Of a stretch of DNA of 64,000 nucleotides, positions 1 to 7,848 are shown in pieces. A program made the position numbers and the translations under genes. Positions within the stretch are counted from its first letter, which is position 1; the number at the start of each line of letters is the position of its first letter. Below the pieces are notes generated by a model. The model did no database searches. It had not been told where the DNA came from and worked only from the letters and a program-made list of their open reading frames with translations. Source of the DNA: an uncultured Draconibacterium sp. (GTDB taxonomy: Bacteria; Bacteroidota; Bacteroidia; Bacteroidales; Prolixibacteraceae). The stretch is from contig CANLMQ010000022.1 of the NCBI GenBank assembly GCA_947492175.1, forward strand, positions 1-64,000, in the 5' to 3' direction.

Positions 1-1083
1 TACAGGCGCAATCTCCCCACTGTTCTAAAAAATAATATTCTGTGCGCCGCATCTGTATCGCTGATTAGAAAAATATTTGTGTAAAAAGAGAACACATAAT
101 CCAAGCAGCCAAAAAATGAAACGCCGAAAACAACCACCGGCTAATCGTCCCTGTCTGACTACGCAAGCCAGGCAGGTTCCCTACTTGTAGCTACATTTTA
201 TACACATCTTTTGTAGTTACTATTAATATAAGCTTCATCATTTCGTTCGGAAATACCAACAGCGCTGAACAACATTCGTCGCCGAACGAGGCTTATTATA
301 CTTGTTTTACCCCGCGCTTCACGCGGGGCTATTCACATTTGACGCCTTCAGCGTCAGAAATATTATCACCCTGAAAGGGTTTAACAATAATAACCCCGGG
401 TAAACGAGTGCAGTGAGTGCAACCCGGGGGTATGGCAGTAGAAAACTACAGGCGCAATCTCCCCGCTGTTCTAAAAAATAATATTCTGTGCGCCGCATCT
501 GTATCGCTGATTAGAAAAATATTTGTGTAAAAAGAGAACACATAATCCAAGCAGCCCAAAAATGAAACGCCGAAAACAACCACCGGCTAATCGTTCCTGT
601 CTGACTGCGCAAGCCAGGCAGGTTCCCTACTTGTAGCTACATTTTATACACATCTTTTGTAGTTACTATTAATATAAGCTTCATCATTTCGTTCGGAAAT
701 ACCAACAGCGCTGAACAACATTCGTCGCCGAACGAGGCTTATTATACTTGTTTTACCCCGCGCTTCACGCGGGGCTATTCACATTTGACGCCTTCAGCGT
801 CAGAAATATTATCACCCTGAAAGGGTTTAACAATAATAACCCCGGGTAAACGAGTGCAGTGAGTGCAACCCGGGGGTATGGCAGTGGAAAACTACAGGCG
901 CAATCTCCCCACTGTTCTAAAAAATAATATTCTGTGCGCCGCATCTGTATCGCTGATTAGAAAAATATTTGTGTAAAAAGAGAACACATAATCCAAGCAG
1001 CCAAAAACTGAAACGCCGCAAACAACCACCGATTAATCGTCCCTGTCTGACTACGCAAGCCAGGCAGGTTCCCTACTTGTAGC
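1..1083. repeat. Tandem 446-bp hairpin-rich repeat, 2.4 copies
   Basis: Copies begin at 1, 447 and 893, exactly 446 bp apart and nearly identical; the third breaks off near 1083 and the array continues beyond the left edge. Each unit is packed with inverted repeats. In copy 1 these are 310-328 (CCCCGCG, loop CTTCA), 340-356 (TGACGC, same CTTCA loop), 368-380 (ACCCT/AGGGT), 393-431 (ACCCC..GGGGGT) and a CCTGTCTG/CAGGCAGG stem near 150. No reading frame is conserved, and 446 is not a multiple of three, so it is non-coding. The several short GC-rich hairpins resemble REP/BIME-type elements mobilised by Y1 (RAYT) transposases, but no transposase is in the window, so that link is inference. Confidence 0.9.
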
Positions 1084-1189
1084 GGAAGAGAAGAAATGGG
1101 GTCAGGAAAATAATTATGTTATGTCGATTCGATTTATTATATTGTGGCTACCAATATAAAAATCAATACCTTCTACAAACTAAATTACC

Positions 1190-1912
1190 ATGACTCCTCT
1201 CGAAACCTTCATTATCGACGATGAATCCGACGCAGGGAAACTGCTAAATAATCTGCTTAAAATATTTCCGGTAATTCATGTAAAACAAGTTTTTACCGAT
1301 GGCCTTTCCGCATTAGATGCTGTAATTATGGAACAACCACCCGTAATTTTTATCGACATAGAAATGCCGGGAATATCAGGCCTGGAGTTTCTCGAACAGG
1401 TTAAGAAATTCTCGCCCTTAACAAAAATTGTATTTGTAACCGCATATAAAGATTATGCACTGGAAGCCCTGCAAAAAGATGCCTTCGATTTTATTTGTAA
1501 GCCAATTGAAAAAGCAGAGTTACGCAGGGTGGTACACAAAATTGTAGCTGCCCCGAACAACGAAAAAGCAGACGAAGATAGGCCACAAAACGATCGTATC
1601 CTGGTAAAAACAGTGGAAGGGTACCACTATGTTGCTGTTAATGAAGTTCTCTATCTCGAAGCCGACAGCAACTACTCGCTACTGGTATTAAACAATGGAA
1701 AAAAAATAATGTCGAGTGTTAATCTTGGACGTATCTACAAACAATTCCCTGAAAATAATTTTGTAAGAATCAGCCGTAAACACATTGTAAATAAAACCTA
1801 CCTGACGTTTATTAATTTCTGTAAACGCTATTGTGTGGTTTCGCATAAGAGTACGGAACACCAACTTGAAGTGAGTGTAAAAATAAAAGAACTAAAAAAA
1901 GAACTTGGTTAA
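1190..1912 (+). CDS. LytTR-family response regulator
   Basis: 240 residues. The receiver domain (1-115) has the acidic pair D10/D11, phospho-acceptor D56 in a FIDIEMPG context, T84 and K104-P105. A LytTR DNA-binding domain fills about 135-240, recognisable by LYLEADSNYSLL and FVRISRKHIVNK. It would be phosphorylated by the LytS-type kinase encoded just downstream and bind DNA at direct repeats. The regulator precedes the kinase, separated by about 240 bp of apparently degenerate sequence. The 106 bp between the tandem repeat array and this gene show no clear promoter match. The target genes cannot be deduced here. Confidence 0.95.
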   Translation: MTPLETFIIDDESDAGKLLNNLLKIFPVIHVKQVFTDGLSALDAVIMEQPPVIFIDIEMPGISGLEFLEQVKKFSPLTKIVFVTAYKDYALEALQKDAFDFICKPIEKAELRRVVHKIVAAPNNEKADEDRPQNDRILVKTVEGYHYVAVNEVLYLEADSNYSLLVLNNGKKIMSSVNLGRIYKQFPENNFVRISRKHIVNKTYLTFINFCKRYCVVSHKSTEHQLEVSVKIKELKKELG

Positions 1913-2001
1913 CACAGTGTTCAGTGATCAGTTACAGTTGGCAGTGAGGGGAAGGCTGAGGAACTTAATAATCAATAGAAGACAAACATTACCGAGCATG
2001 C

Positions 2002-2131
2002 TAACCTGTTATACTGAAACATGTAACCAGCAACCAGTAGAAAAGACCTTTCAGCGTTTGAAAAACCTGAAAGCGTCTGGCAAGAAAAGTCGCAGTCGCA
2101 TTTTCCAGATAACCTGCTATTCTGAAACATG
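2002..2131. repeat. Degenerate direct repeats between regulator and kinase genes
   Basis: A block starting TAACCTGTTATACTGAAAC at 2002 recurs at 2110 as TAACCTGCTATTCTGAAAC, each followed by ATG(T/C)AAC. Between them lie CTTTCA/TGAAAG inverted segments. The preceding 1913-1980 is also low-complexity (repeated CAGT/CAGTT units). It looks like decayed repeat material inserted into the operon rather than a gene; an ATG inside the second copy (2129) extends the kinase frame artificially. Confidence 0.5.
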
Positions 2132-2152
2132 CAACATGTAACCTGTAATAAC

Positions 2153-4330
2153 ATGAAACAAAAACTATCTTCCGGTTCCCATTTCCCAAATGGTTTTTCT
2201 ACCCAAATAGGATTAAAACTAAAATTGCCCCGTTTTTTCTCTTCCATTCTGTTTCAAAGTATTGCTTTCGGAGCTTTTATTACAGCTGCAATATTACTGG
2301 TTTGGGATGTTCCTATTGCCAGGTTCAATTTCGAAGTATTACCGTTTAACCATAAAAACGGTAACTCTGTTTTTTGGTTTTTTAATGATAACAACAACGA
2401 TGGGAACAGTGAAATGTTTAGATGCTATAAAATGCCTTCTACCGGATCCTTTAATATGGTTATGTATAACAGCACCGGGGGCTTGGTTAAACATTGGCAT
2501 ATAAACAAATCGGAATGGTTCCCTGAATTAGTTCCATCTGTTTTCGATATTGATGAAGACGAGCTGGACGAACTGCTGTTTTTTACAGTCCGTAACGATT
2601 CTATCTTTCTAAACGCCTTGAACCTGGTAAACTACAACCTGGTAATCGACCATCTCTTTTTCAAGTGTTTCGAACGAAAACGGGATAATTATGCCTGCTA
2701 TTCAAAATTTTATTTTCATGATGATTACGATAACAACGGAGAGAAAGAACTCTTTTTTATCTTCGATGCAGGTTATGGACTCTATCCAAGAGGAATCTTT
2801 AAATTCGACTCTAAAACCAGAAGTTTTCAGGCATCACCTACTGAGTATATGTGTTTATCTTGCTTTTCTTTTGCAGATTTAAACAGCGATGGTACACCGG
2901 AAATATTAACCGGTTGTGCAGCCCCCTATAATTCGCAAACCTGTAAAAATTTTACCGATACCATCAGTTATATTACAGTGCTCGATTATAACCTCAATTT
3001 CCTTTTTCCTCCCATCCCAATGGAAGATCCTTATTCATCGGTGGGATGTATTCCCGACCCCAAAGTGGATTCCATCTTTTATGTACAACATTTCAACCGG
3101 TCGGGCAATAAAAATACGCTGAGCCTGATGGTGCTGAACAACAAAGGAGAGATACTAAAACAGATTGACTGGGGCCTGCTCAATTTTCAGGAAACAAGGG
3201 ACGCTGCATTACAAATGTTAAACAAGTACCCTTATATTTTCTTTGACGGAGTAGGGAGTTTTGTTCTCACCCCTGATCTGAAAAACATTCCATTAAAGCT
3301 AAAAGCAAATATTAATGATAAATCTATTTCCCCGGTAAAACTTGATTTGGATAAGGATGGTATGGATGAATGGATATATGCCGACAGAAGAAATAATATA
3401 ACCATATACAACGAGAAAACAGATGAAAAAGTAACATTTCAATCTCCATTGTTAATCAACTCTCCAATAGTTTGTTATCCGGTATTAAAAAATAATCAAA
3501 TAGATAGATATGCTCTCACTACAACCAATGGTTACTTTTTCTTCTCTTACACCCAAAACCGCTTTTATTTCCTTCGTTACCTCATTAAGACATTTATTTT
3601 TATGTTTTTTAGCGGAATAATTTATACGCTGTTTTATTTTCAGCAGAAAAGCATCGAAAAAAAATGGCAAACCGAAAAACAACTCTCAGAGCTGCAGTTT
3701 AACGCAGTAAAAAACCAGCTTAACCCGCATTTTTTATTCAATGCTTTAAACTCGGTAGCCTATATGATTAACGAAGGCAAAAACGATGAAGCTTACGATT
3801 TTCTGTCAATAAACGCACGAATGATCCAACGGGTAATGAATGATGCCAAAGAGGTAAAACGCTCGCTAAAAGACGAAATCCAGTTTACCAAAGACTATAT
3901 AGGGATTCAGAAACACCGCTTTAAAGAGCGTTTTGGCGTAATTTTCGATATTCATTCAGATGTAGATATGCAGCTGAAAGTACCCAAAATGTGTATTCAT
4001 ACCTATGTTGAGAATGCCATAAAACATGGTTTTCGGAATACAAAATCGGGTGGTTTATTGAAAGTTGATATCTCTCCAATTTCGAATGGTGTAGTTATTC
4101 AGGTTTCTGATAATGGCATGGGAAGAAAAGCAGCATCAGAATTCAAAGATTCCTCTGGTAACGGAATTACTATTATGAACGAGTTTTACCGTTTATTTGA
4201 GAAGTACCATGGGTATAAAATCTCGATTAAAATATCAGATATTCAACCGCATGGAACAGAAGTTAAATTACATGTCCTGGCAAAAGCACAGGCTCAAAAA
4301 GATTCTATCTTTACTTTACCTAAAAGATAG
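2153..4330 (+). CDS. LytS/YpdA-type sensor histidine kinase with FG-GAP/VCBS-like ectodomain
   Basis: About 725 residues from the ATG at 2153; an in-frame ATG at 2129 lies in repeat sequence and is less likely. A transmembrane segment near residues 28-50 leads into a large extracytoplasmic region carrying several acidic calcium-loop-like motifs (NDNNNDGN, DIDEDELDE, DYDNNGEKE, DLNSDGTPE, DLDKDGMDE), as in FG-GAP/VCBS beta-propellers. A second membrane segment near 475-495 precedes the His_kinase domain, with phospho-acceptor H526 in NPHFLFNALNS, and a HATPase domain with DNGMG. It probably senses an extracellular ligand and phosphorylates the LytTR regulator upstream. The ligand is unknown. 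Confidence 0.9.
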   Translation: MKQKLSSGSHFPNGFSTQIGLKLKLPRFFSSILFQSIAFGAFITAAILLVWDVPIARFNFEVLPFNHKNGNSVFWFFNDNNNDGNSEMFRCYKMPSTGSFNMVMYNSTGGLVKHWHINKSEWFPELVPSVFDIDEDELDELLFFTVRNDSIFLNALNLVNYNLVIDHLFFKCFERKRDNYACYSKFYFHDDYDNNGEKELFFIFDAGYGLYPRGIFKFDSKTRSFQASPTEYMCLSCFSFADLNSDGTPEILTGCAAPYNSQTCKNFTDTISYITVLDYNLNFLFPPIPMEDPYSSVGCIPDPKVDSIFYVQHFNRSGNKNTLSLMVLNNKGEILKQIDWGLLNFQETRDAALQMLNKYPYIFFDGVGSFVLTPDLKNIPLKLKANINDKSISPVKLDLDKDGMDEWIYADRRNNITIYNEKTDEKVTFQSPLLINSPIVCYPVLKNNQIDRYALTTTNGYFFFSYTQNRFYFLRYLIKTFIFMFFSGIIYTLFYFQQKSIEKKWQTEKQLSELQFNAVKNQLNPHFLFNALNSVAYMINEGKNDEAYDFLSINARMIQRVMNDAKEVKRSLKDEIQFTKDYIGIQKHRFKERFGVIFDIHSDVDMQLKVPKMCIHTYVENAIKHGFRNTKSGGLLKVDISPISNGVVIQVSDNGMGRKAASEFKDSSGNGITIMNEFYRLFEKYHGYKISIKISDIQPHGTEVKLHVLAKAQAQKDSIFTLPKR

Positions 4331-4385
4331 ATAATACCAATATTATCCCAAACTGAGACTTATAATTCAAAGTTTTAGAATAAAA

Positions 4386-4415
4386 AAAGCCGGAATGTAA
4401 AAACAAACCGGCTTT
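4386..4415 (-). terminator. Intrinsic terminator of the ribosomal protein operon
   Basis: Read on the minus strand, AAAGCCGG pairs with CCGGCTTT around a 14-nt loop and is followed by a run of T. It lies 21 bp after the rplQ stop and closes the str-S10-spc-alpha transcript. The gene on the other side (LytS kinase, plus strand) converges on it, and the A-run on its 5' side may let it work in both directions. Confidence 0.85.
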
Positions 4416-4436
4416 CCATTATAGTAAAGAAATACT

Positions 4437-4982
4437 CTATTCTTCTTTCTTTTCTTCAGCTGACTCGTCAGCTTTTGACTCTTCTGTAGCTTCAGCAGCC
4501 GGAGCTTCTTCCACCACTTCAGTTTCAGCAACCGGTGCAGAAGTTTCAGCTTTTTTAGCACCACCACGACGTGAACGACGTTTTTTAGGTGCAGCTTTTT
4601 CTTCTTTAGCAGCCAACATTGCTTCGTTGTAGTCAACCAATTCAATAATACACATTTCGGCGTTATCACCCAAACGGTTACCGGTTTTAAGAATACGTGT
4701 GTATCCTCCCGGACGATCAGCTACTTTTTCAGCAATATCGCGGAATAATTCCGAAACAGCTGCTTTGTCTTGCAAGTAACTAAATACAATCCTGCGCGAG
4801 TGTGTAGTATCTTTTTTAGCTTTCGTAATTAGCGGTTCAACATACATACGCAAAGCTTTCGCTTTAGCAACTGTAGTTGAAATCCTCTTATGCGCGATAA
4901 GAGAACTTGCCATGTTTGCCAACATCGCTTTACGATGAGCGGCTTTACGGCCTAAATGATTAAATTTCTTATTATGTCTCAT
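4437..4982 (-). CDS. rplQ: 50S ribosomal protein L17
   Basis: 181 residues. The first ~120 are the canonical L17 fold (MRHNKKFNHLGRKAAHRKAM start, then LITKAKKDTTHSRRIVF). L17 is usually about 120-130 residues; here there is a long low-complexity tail, first basic (KKRRSRRGG), then rich in Ala and Glu and ending EEKKEE. The tail is probably disordered and its role is unknown. It is the last gene of the operon, 6 bp after rpoA and just before the terminator. Confidence 0.97.
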   Translation of the reverse strand: MRHNKKFNHLGRKAAHRKAMLANMASSLIAHKRISTTVAKAKALRMYVEPLITKAKKDTTHSRRIVFSYLQDKAAVSELFRDIAEKVADRPGGYTRILKTGNRLGDNAEMCIIELVDYNEAMLAAKEEKAAPKKRRSRRGGAKKAETSAPVAETEVVEEAPAAEATEESKADESAEEKKEE

Positions 4983-4988
4983 TGCCTT

Positions 4989-5981
4989 TTACTCCTTATC
5001 AAGTTTATACTTGGAAATATCCATTCCAAAATTCAGCCCCATGTTATCTAAAAGGTCGTCTAATTCTGTTAACGACTTTTTACCAAAGTTTCTAAATTTC
5101 AGCAGATCGTTTCTGTTGTAAGTTACCAAATCGCCCAATGTATCAACATCGGCAGCTTTCAAACAGTTCAATGCACGAACTGAAAGATCCATGTCTACCA
5201 ATTTGGTTTTCAACAATTGACGCATGTGAAGTACTTCTTCATCGAATTCTTCATTTGCAAATTTTTCGTCAGTGTCAAGAGTGATCTTTTCATCTGAGAA
5301 TAACATGAAATGATAAATCAGAATTTTAGCTGCTTCTTTTAATGCATCTTTTGGGTGAATTGAACCATCGGTTGTAATATCCAGAACTAATTTTTCGTAG
5401 TCGGTTTTTTGCTCTACACGATAGTTTTCAACAGCGTATTTTACCTTTTTAATAGGAGTAAAAATTGAGTCAATCGGAATCAGCCCAAACTCTTCTTCTA
5501 CTGGTTTGTTCTCAACAGAAGGAACGTATCCACGACCTTTATTGATCGTCAATTCCATGTGAATTTTCACGTCTGGCTCCATTCTGCAAATAACTAATTC
5601 AGGGTTTAATACTCTGAAACCAGTCATAAACTTGTTTATGTCGCCGGCAGTTAATTCTTCTTGTCCCGTAACTGTAATCGAAACTTTTTCACTGTCAAAA
5701 TCTTCCACCTCGTTTTTAAATCGAACCTGCTTCAGATTAAGGATAATATCAGTTACATCTTCAATAACACCTTTAATCGTAGAAAACTCATGGTCAACAC
5801 CTTCTATTTTAACAGTAGTAATTGCATAACCTTCCAACGACGATAACAGAATTCGACGTAGTGCATTACCGATTGTAATACCGTATCCCGGTTCTAAGGG
5901 ACGAAACTCGAATTGTCCGAATTTATCATCGGATTCTAACATTATCACCTTGTCAGGTTTTTGGAATGCTAATATTGCCAT
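4989..5981 (-). CDS. rpoA: DNA-directed RNA polymerase subunit alpha
   Basis: 330 residues. The N-terminal assembly domain includes the GNALRRILLSSLEGYA motif near 37-53, and the C-terminal domain has the HhH-like ALNCLKAADVDTLGDL and the FGKKSLTEL loop near 300. The length is normal. It sits between rpsD (19 bp upstream) and rplQ (6 bp downstream), the standard alpha-operon order. The C-terminal domain is where activators and UP elements act. Confidence 0.98.
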   Translation of the reverse strand: MAILAFQKPDKVIMLESDDKFGQFEFRPLEPGYGITIGNALRRILLSSLEGYAITTVKIEGVDHEFSTIKGVIEDVTDIILNLKQVRFKNEVEDFDSEKVSITVTGQEELTAGDINKFMTGFRVLNPELVICRMEPDVKIHMELTINKGRGYVPSVENKPVEEEFGLIPIDSIFTPIKKVKYAVENYRVEQKTDYEKLVLDITTDGSIHPKDALKEAAKILIYHFMLFSDEKITLDTDEKFANEEFDEEVLHMRQLLKTKLVDMDLSVRALNCLKAADVDTLGDLVTYNRNDLLKFRNFGKKSLTELDDLLDNMGLNFGMDISKYKLDKE

Positions 5982-6000
5982 AATAACCTAAGTAAATTTA

Positions 6001-6609
6001 TTATTTTGAATACAACTCTACGATAAGTTGTTCTTTGATGTTTTCTGGAATTTCTTCGCGTTCCGGACGGTTCAGGAATTTACCGGTCATTAAAGCTCCG
6101 TCCCATTCCAACCATTCGTATTGAGCACTTCTACGCGAATGCAATGAGGTTGTAATTTCCTCCAACGATTTCGATTTTTCACGAACGCCAACAACGTCAC
6201 CTGGTTTAACCGAATACGAAGGAATATTTACCACTTTTCCATTAACTGTAATATGTTTGTGCGATACAAACTGACGAGCTGCTGCCCGTGTTTTAGCAAT
6301 ACCCATGCGGAAAACAACATTGTCCAATCTCGATTCGAGTAATTGTAACAATACTTCACCGGTAACACCTTTTGCAGCCGAAGCTTTTTTAAAGAGTCCA
6401 CGGAATTGTTTTTCCAATACACCATAGGTATATTTTGCCTTTTGTTTCTCTTTCAACTGTAGCCCGTATTCAGACTTTTTTCTTCTTTTAGCAGATAAAC
6501 CGTGCATCCCCGGAGGGTAGTTTTTATGCTCAAAAGCTTTGTCTGGTCCGAAAATCGGTTCCCCGAATTTACGTGCTATTTTAGATTTTGGTCCTCTATA
6601 TCTTGCCAT
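6001..6609 (-). CDS. rpsD: 30S ribosomal protein S4
   Basis: 202 residues. The N-terminal S4 domain is followed by the S4 RNA-binding fold (ESRLDNVVFRMGIAKTRAAARQFVSHKHITVNGK, residues ~92-126). The N-terminus lacks the zinc-binding cysteines seen in some bacteria, so it is the zinc-independent form. In many bacteria S4 represses the alpha operon translationally; no obvious S4 pseudoknot was recognised here. It lies 19 bp from each neighbour. Confidence 0.97.
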   Translation of the reverse strand: MARYRGPKSKIARKFGEPIFGPDKAFEHKNYPPGMHGLSAKRRKKSEYGLQLKEKQKAKYTYGVLEKQFRGLFKKASAAKGVTGEVLLQLLESRLDNVVFRMGIAKTRAAARQFVSHKHITVNGKVVNIPSYSVKPGDVVGVREKSKSLEEITTSLHSRRSAQYEWLEWDGALMTGKFLNRPEREEIPENIKEQLIVELYSK

Positions 6610-6628
6610 TTCCTTTTCGTTTTAAAAA

Positions 6629-7018
6629 TTAAACACGTCTTCTTTTAGCTGGTCTACAACCATTGTGTGGAAGTGGAGTCACATCAACAATTTCAGTTAC
6701 CTGAATACCAATAGTAGCCAGGGCTCTAATTGCTGATTCGCGACCGTTACCAGGTCCTTTAACGTATACTTTAACTTTACGAAGTCCAAGGTCGTAAGCA
6801 GTCTTAGCACACTCTTCTGAAGCTACCTGAGCTGCATAAGGAGTGTTCTTTTTAGAACCACGGAATCCCTTTTTTCCCGCTGATGACCAAGAGATTACTT
6901 CTCCGTTCATATTTGTCAGCGTAACGATGATATTGTTGAAAGACGAGTGGATGTGAGCCATACCATTGGCTTCAACCACCACAGTTCTCTTTCTACTTGA
7001 TCCTGTCTTTTTTGCCAT
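6629..7018 (-). CDS. rpsK: 30S ribosomal protein S11
   Basis: 129 residues with the typical S11 core: HIHSSFNNIIVTLTN, GKKGFRGSKKNTPYAAQ, and the conserved C-terminal PLPHNGCRPAKRRRV. Platform protein of the 30S subunit. It lies 12 bp after rpsM and 19 bp before rpsD. Confidence 0.98.
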   Translation of the reverse strand: MAKKTGSSRKRTVVVEANGMAHIHSSFNNIIVTLTNMNGEVISWSSAGKKGFRGSKKNTPYAAQVASEECAKTAYDLGLRKVKVYVKGPGNGRESAIRALATIGIQVTEIVDVTPLPHNGCRPAKRRRV

Positions 7019-7030
7019 AATTCAAATTCC

Positions 7031-7408
7031 TTATTTAGTGGCCATTTTCTTATTAGCAACAGTTTTACGTTTCCCTTTACGGGTACGCGCATTATTCTTG
7101 GTACTTTGTCCGCGAACCGGCATTCCAATACGATGACGGATACCACGGTAACAACCAATATCCATTAGTCGTTTAATGTTCATTTGGATTTCTGAACGTA
7201 ATTCACCTTCAACTTTAAAGTTGTCGCCAATTACTCCACGAACAGCTGCTAACTGCTCATCGTTCCAATCTTGTACCTTCAAGCTAAGGTCAATTCCTGC
7301 TTCTTCAAGAATGTTTTTTGCCCTGCTGCGGCCAATACCATAAATATAGGTAAGAGCAACCTCACCTCTTTTATTATTTGGAATATCAACACCTACAATA
7401 CGTGCCAT
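7031..7408 (-). CDS. rpsM: 30S ribosomal protein S13
   Basis: 125 residues, starting MARIVGVDIPNNKRGEVALT. It carries the conserved GIGRSRA loop and the C-terminal RGIRHRIGMPVRGQSTKNNART segment that contacts P-site tRNA. Located 24 bp after rpmJ and 12 bp before rpsK. Confidence 0.98.
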   Translation of the reverse strand: MARIVGVDIPNNKRGEVALTYIYGIGRSRAKNILEEAGIDLSLKVQDWNDEQLAAVRGVIGDNFKVEGELRSEIQMNIKRLMDIGCYRGIRHRIGMPVRGQSTKNNARTRKGKRKTVANKKMATK

Positions 7409-7432
7409 AAATTTAATTTTAACAGATTAATG

Positions 7433-7549
7433 TTACCCTTGTCGTTGTTTAAACTTAGGGTTCTTTTTATTAATCACATACAAACGTCCTTTTCTGCGAA
7501 TAATTTTGCAGTCTTCGCTACGCTTTTTTACTGAAACACGAGTTTTCAT
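7433..7549 (-). CDS. rpmJ: 50S ribosomal protein L36, zinc-free type
   Basis: 38 codons, ATG at 7549 and TAA at 7433-7435, read from the minus strand; it starts MKTRVSVKKRSEDCKIIRRK and ends KKNPKFKQRQG. The zinc-binding C-C-C-H set of the C-plus form is reduced to a single Cys (C14): Ser stands at 11, Asn at 27 and Lys at 32. This is the C-minus L36, typical of Bacteroidota. It sits 14 bp after infA and 24 bp before rpsM, its standard place. It is easily missed because of its length. Confidence 0.95.
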   Translation of the reverse strand: MKTRVSVKKRSEDCKIIRRKGRLYVINKKNPKFKQRQG

Positions 7550-7563
7550 TTTTTATACAATCT

Positions 7564-7785
7564 TTAGTTTTTGTATCTAAATGTAATTCTACCTTTAGTT
7601 AAATCGTAAGGAGACATCTCAACTTTAACCTTATCTCCTGGCAAAATTTTAATATAATGCATTCTCATTTTACCGGATATGTGACCTGTGATTACATGTC
7701 CATTTTCCAATTCTACCCGAAACATCGCGTTAGATAATGCTTCTATAATTGTTCCATCTTGTTCTATGGAAGGTATTTTTGCCAT
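7564..7785 (-). CDS. infA: Translation initiation factor IF-1
   Basis: 73 residues, an S1-like OB fold (GTIIEALSNAMFRVELENGH, then HYIKILPGDKVKVEMSPYDLTKGRI). It binds the 30S A site during initiation. Located 63 bp after secY; the map gene often found between secY and infA in other Bacteroidota is absent. Confidence 0.98.
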   Translation of the reverse strand: MAKIPSIEQDGTIIEALSNAMFRVELENGHVITGHISGKMRMHYIKILPGDKVKVEMSPYDLTKGRITFRYKN

Positions 7786-7848
7786 AAAAAACTCTTTTAC
7801 AAATTTTTAAATAAAGTTTAACTTAAAATATTCTTTCTACAATTTATA

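Noticed and set aside
310..431. CRISPR-like array in the repeat region
   Set aside because: The repeats are 446 bp and adjacent with no unique spacers; the short palindromes inside a unit differ from each other, so it is not a CRISPR array.
4367..4669. A Lys/Leu-rich minus-strand frame across the end of rplQ and its terminator
   Set aside because: It is an out-of-frame reading of the low-complexity rplQ tail and runs into the terminator hairpin.
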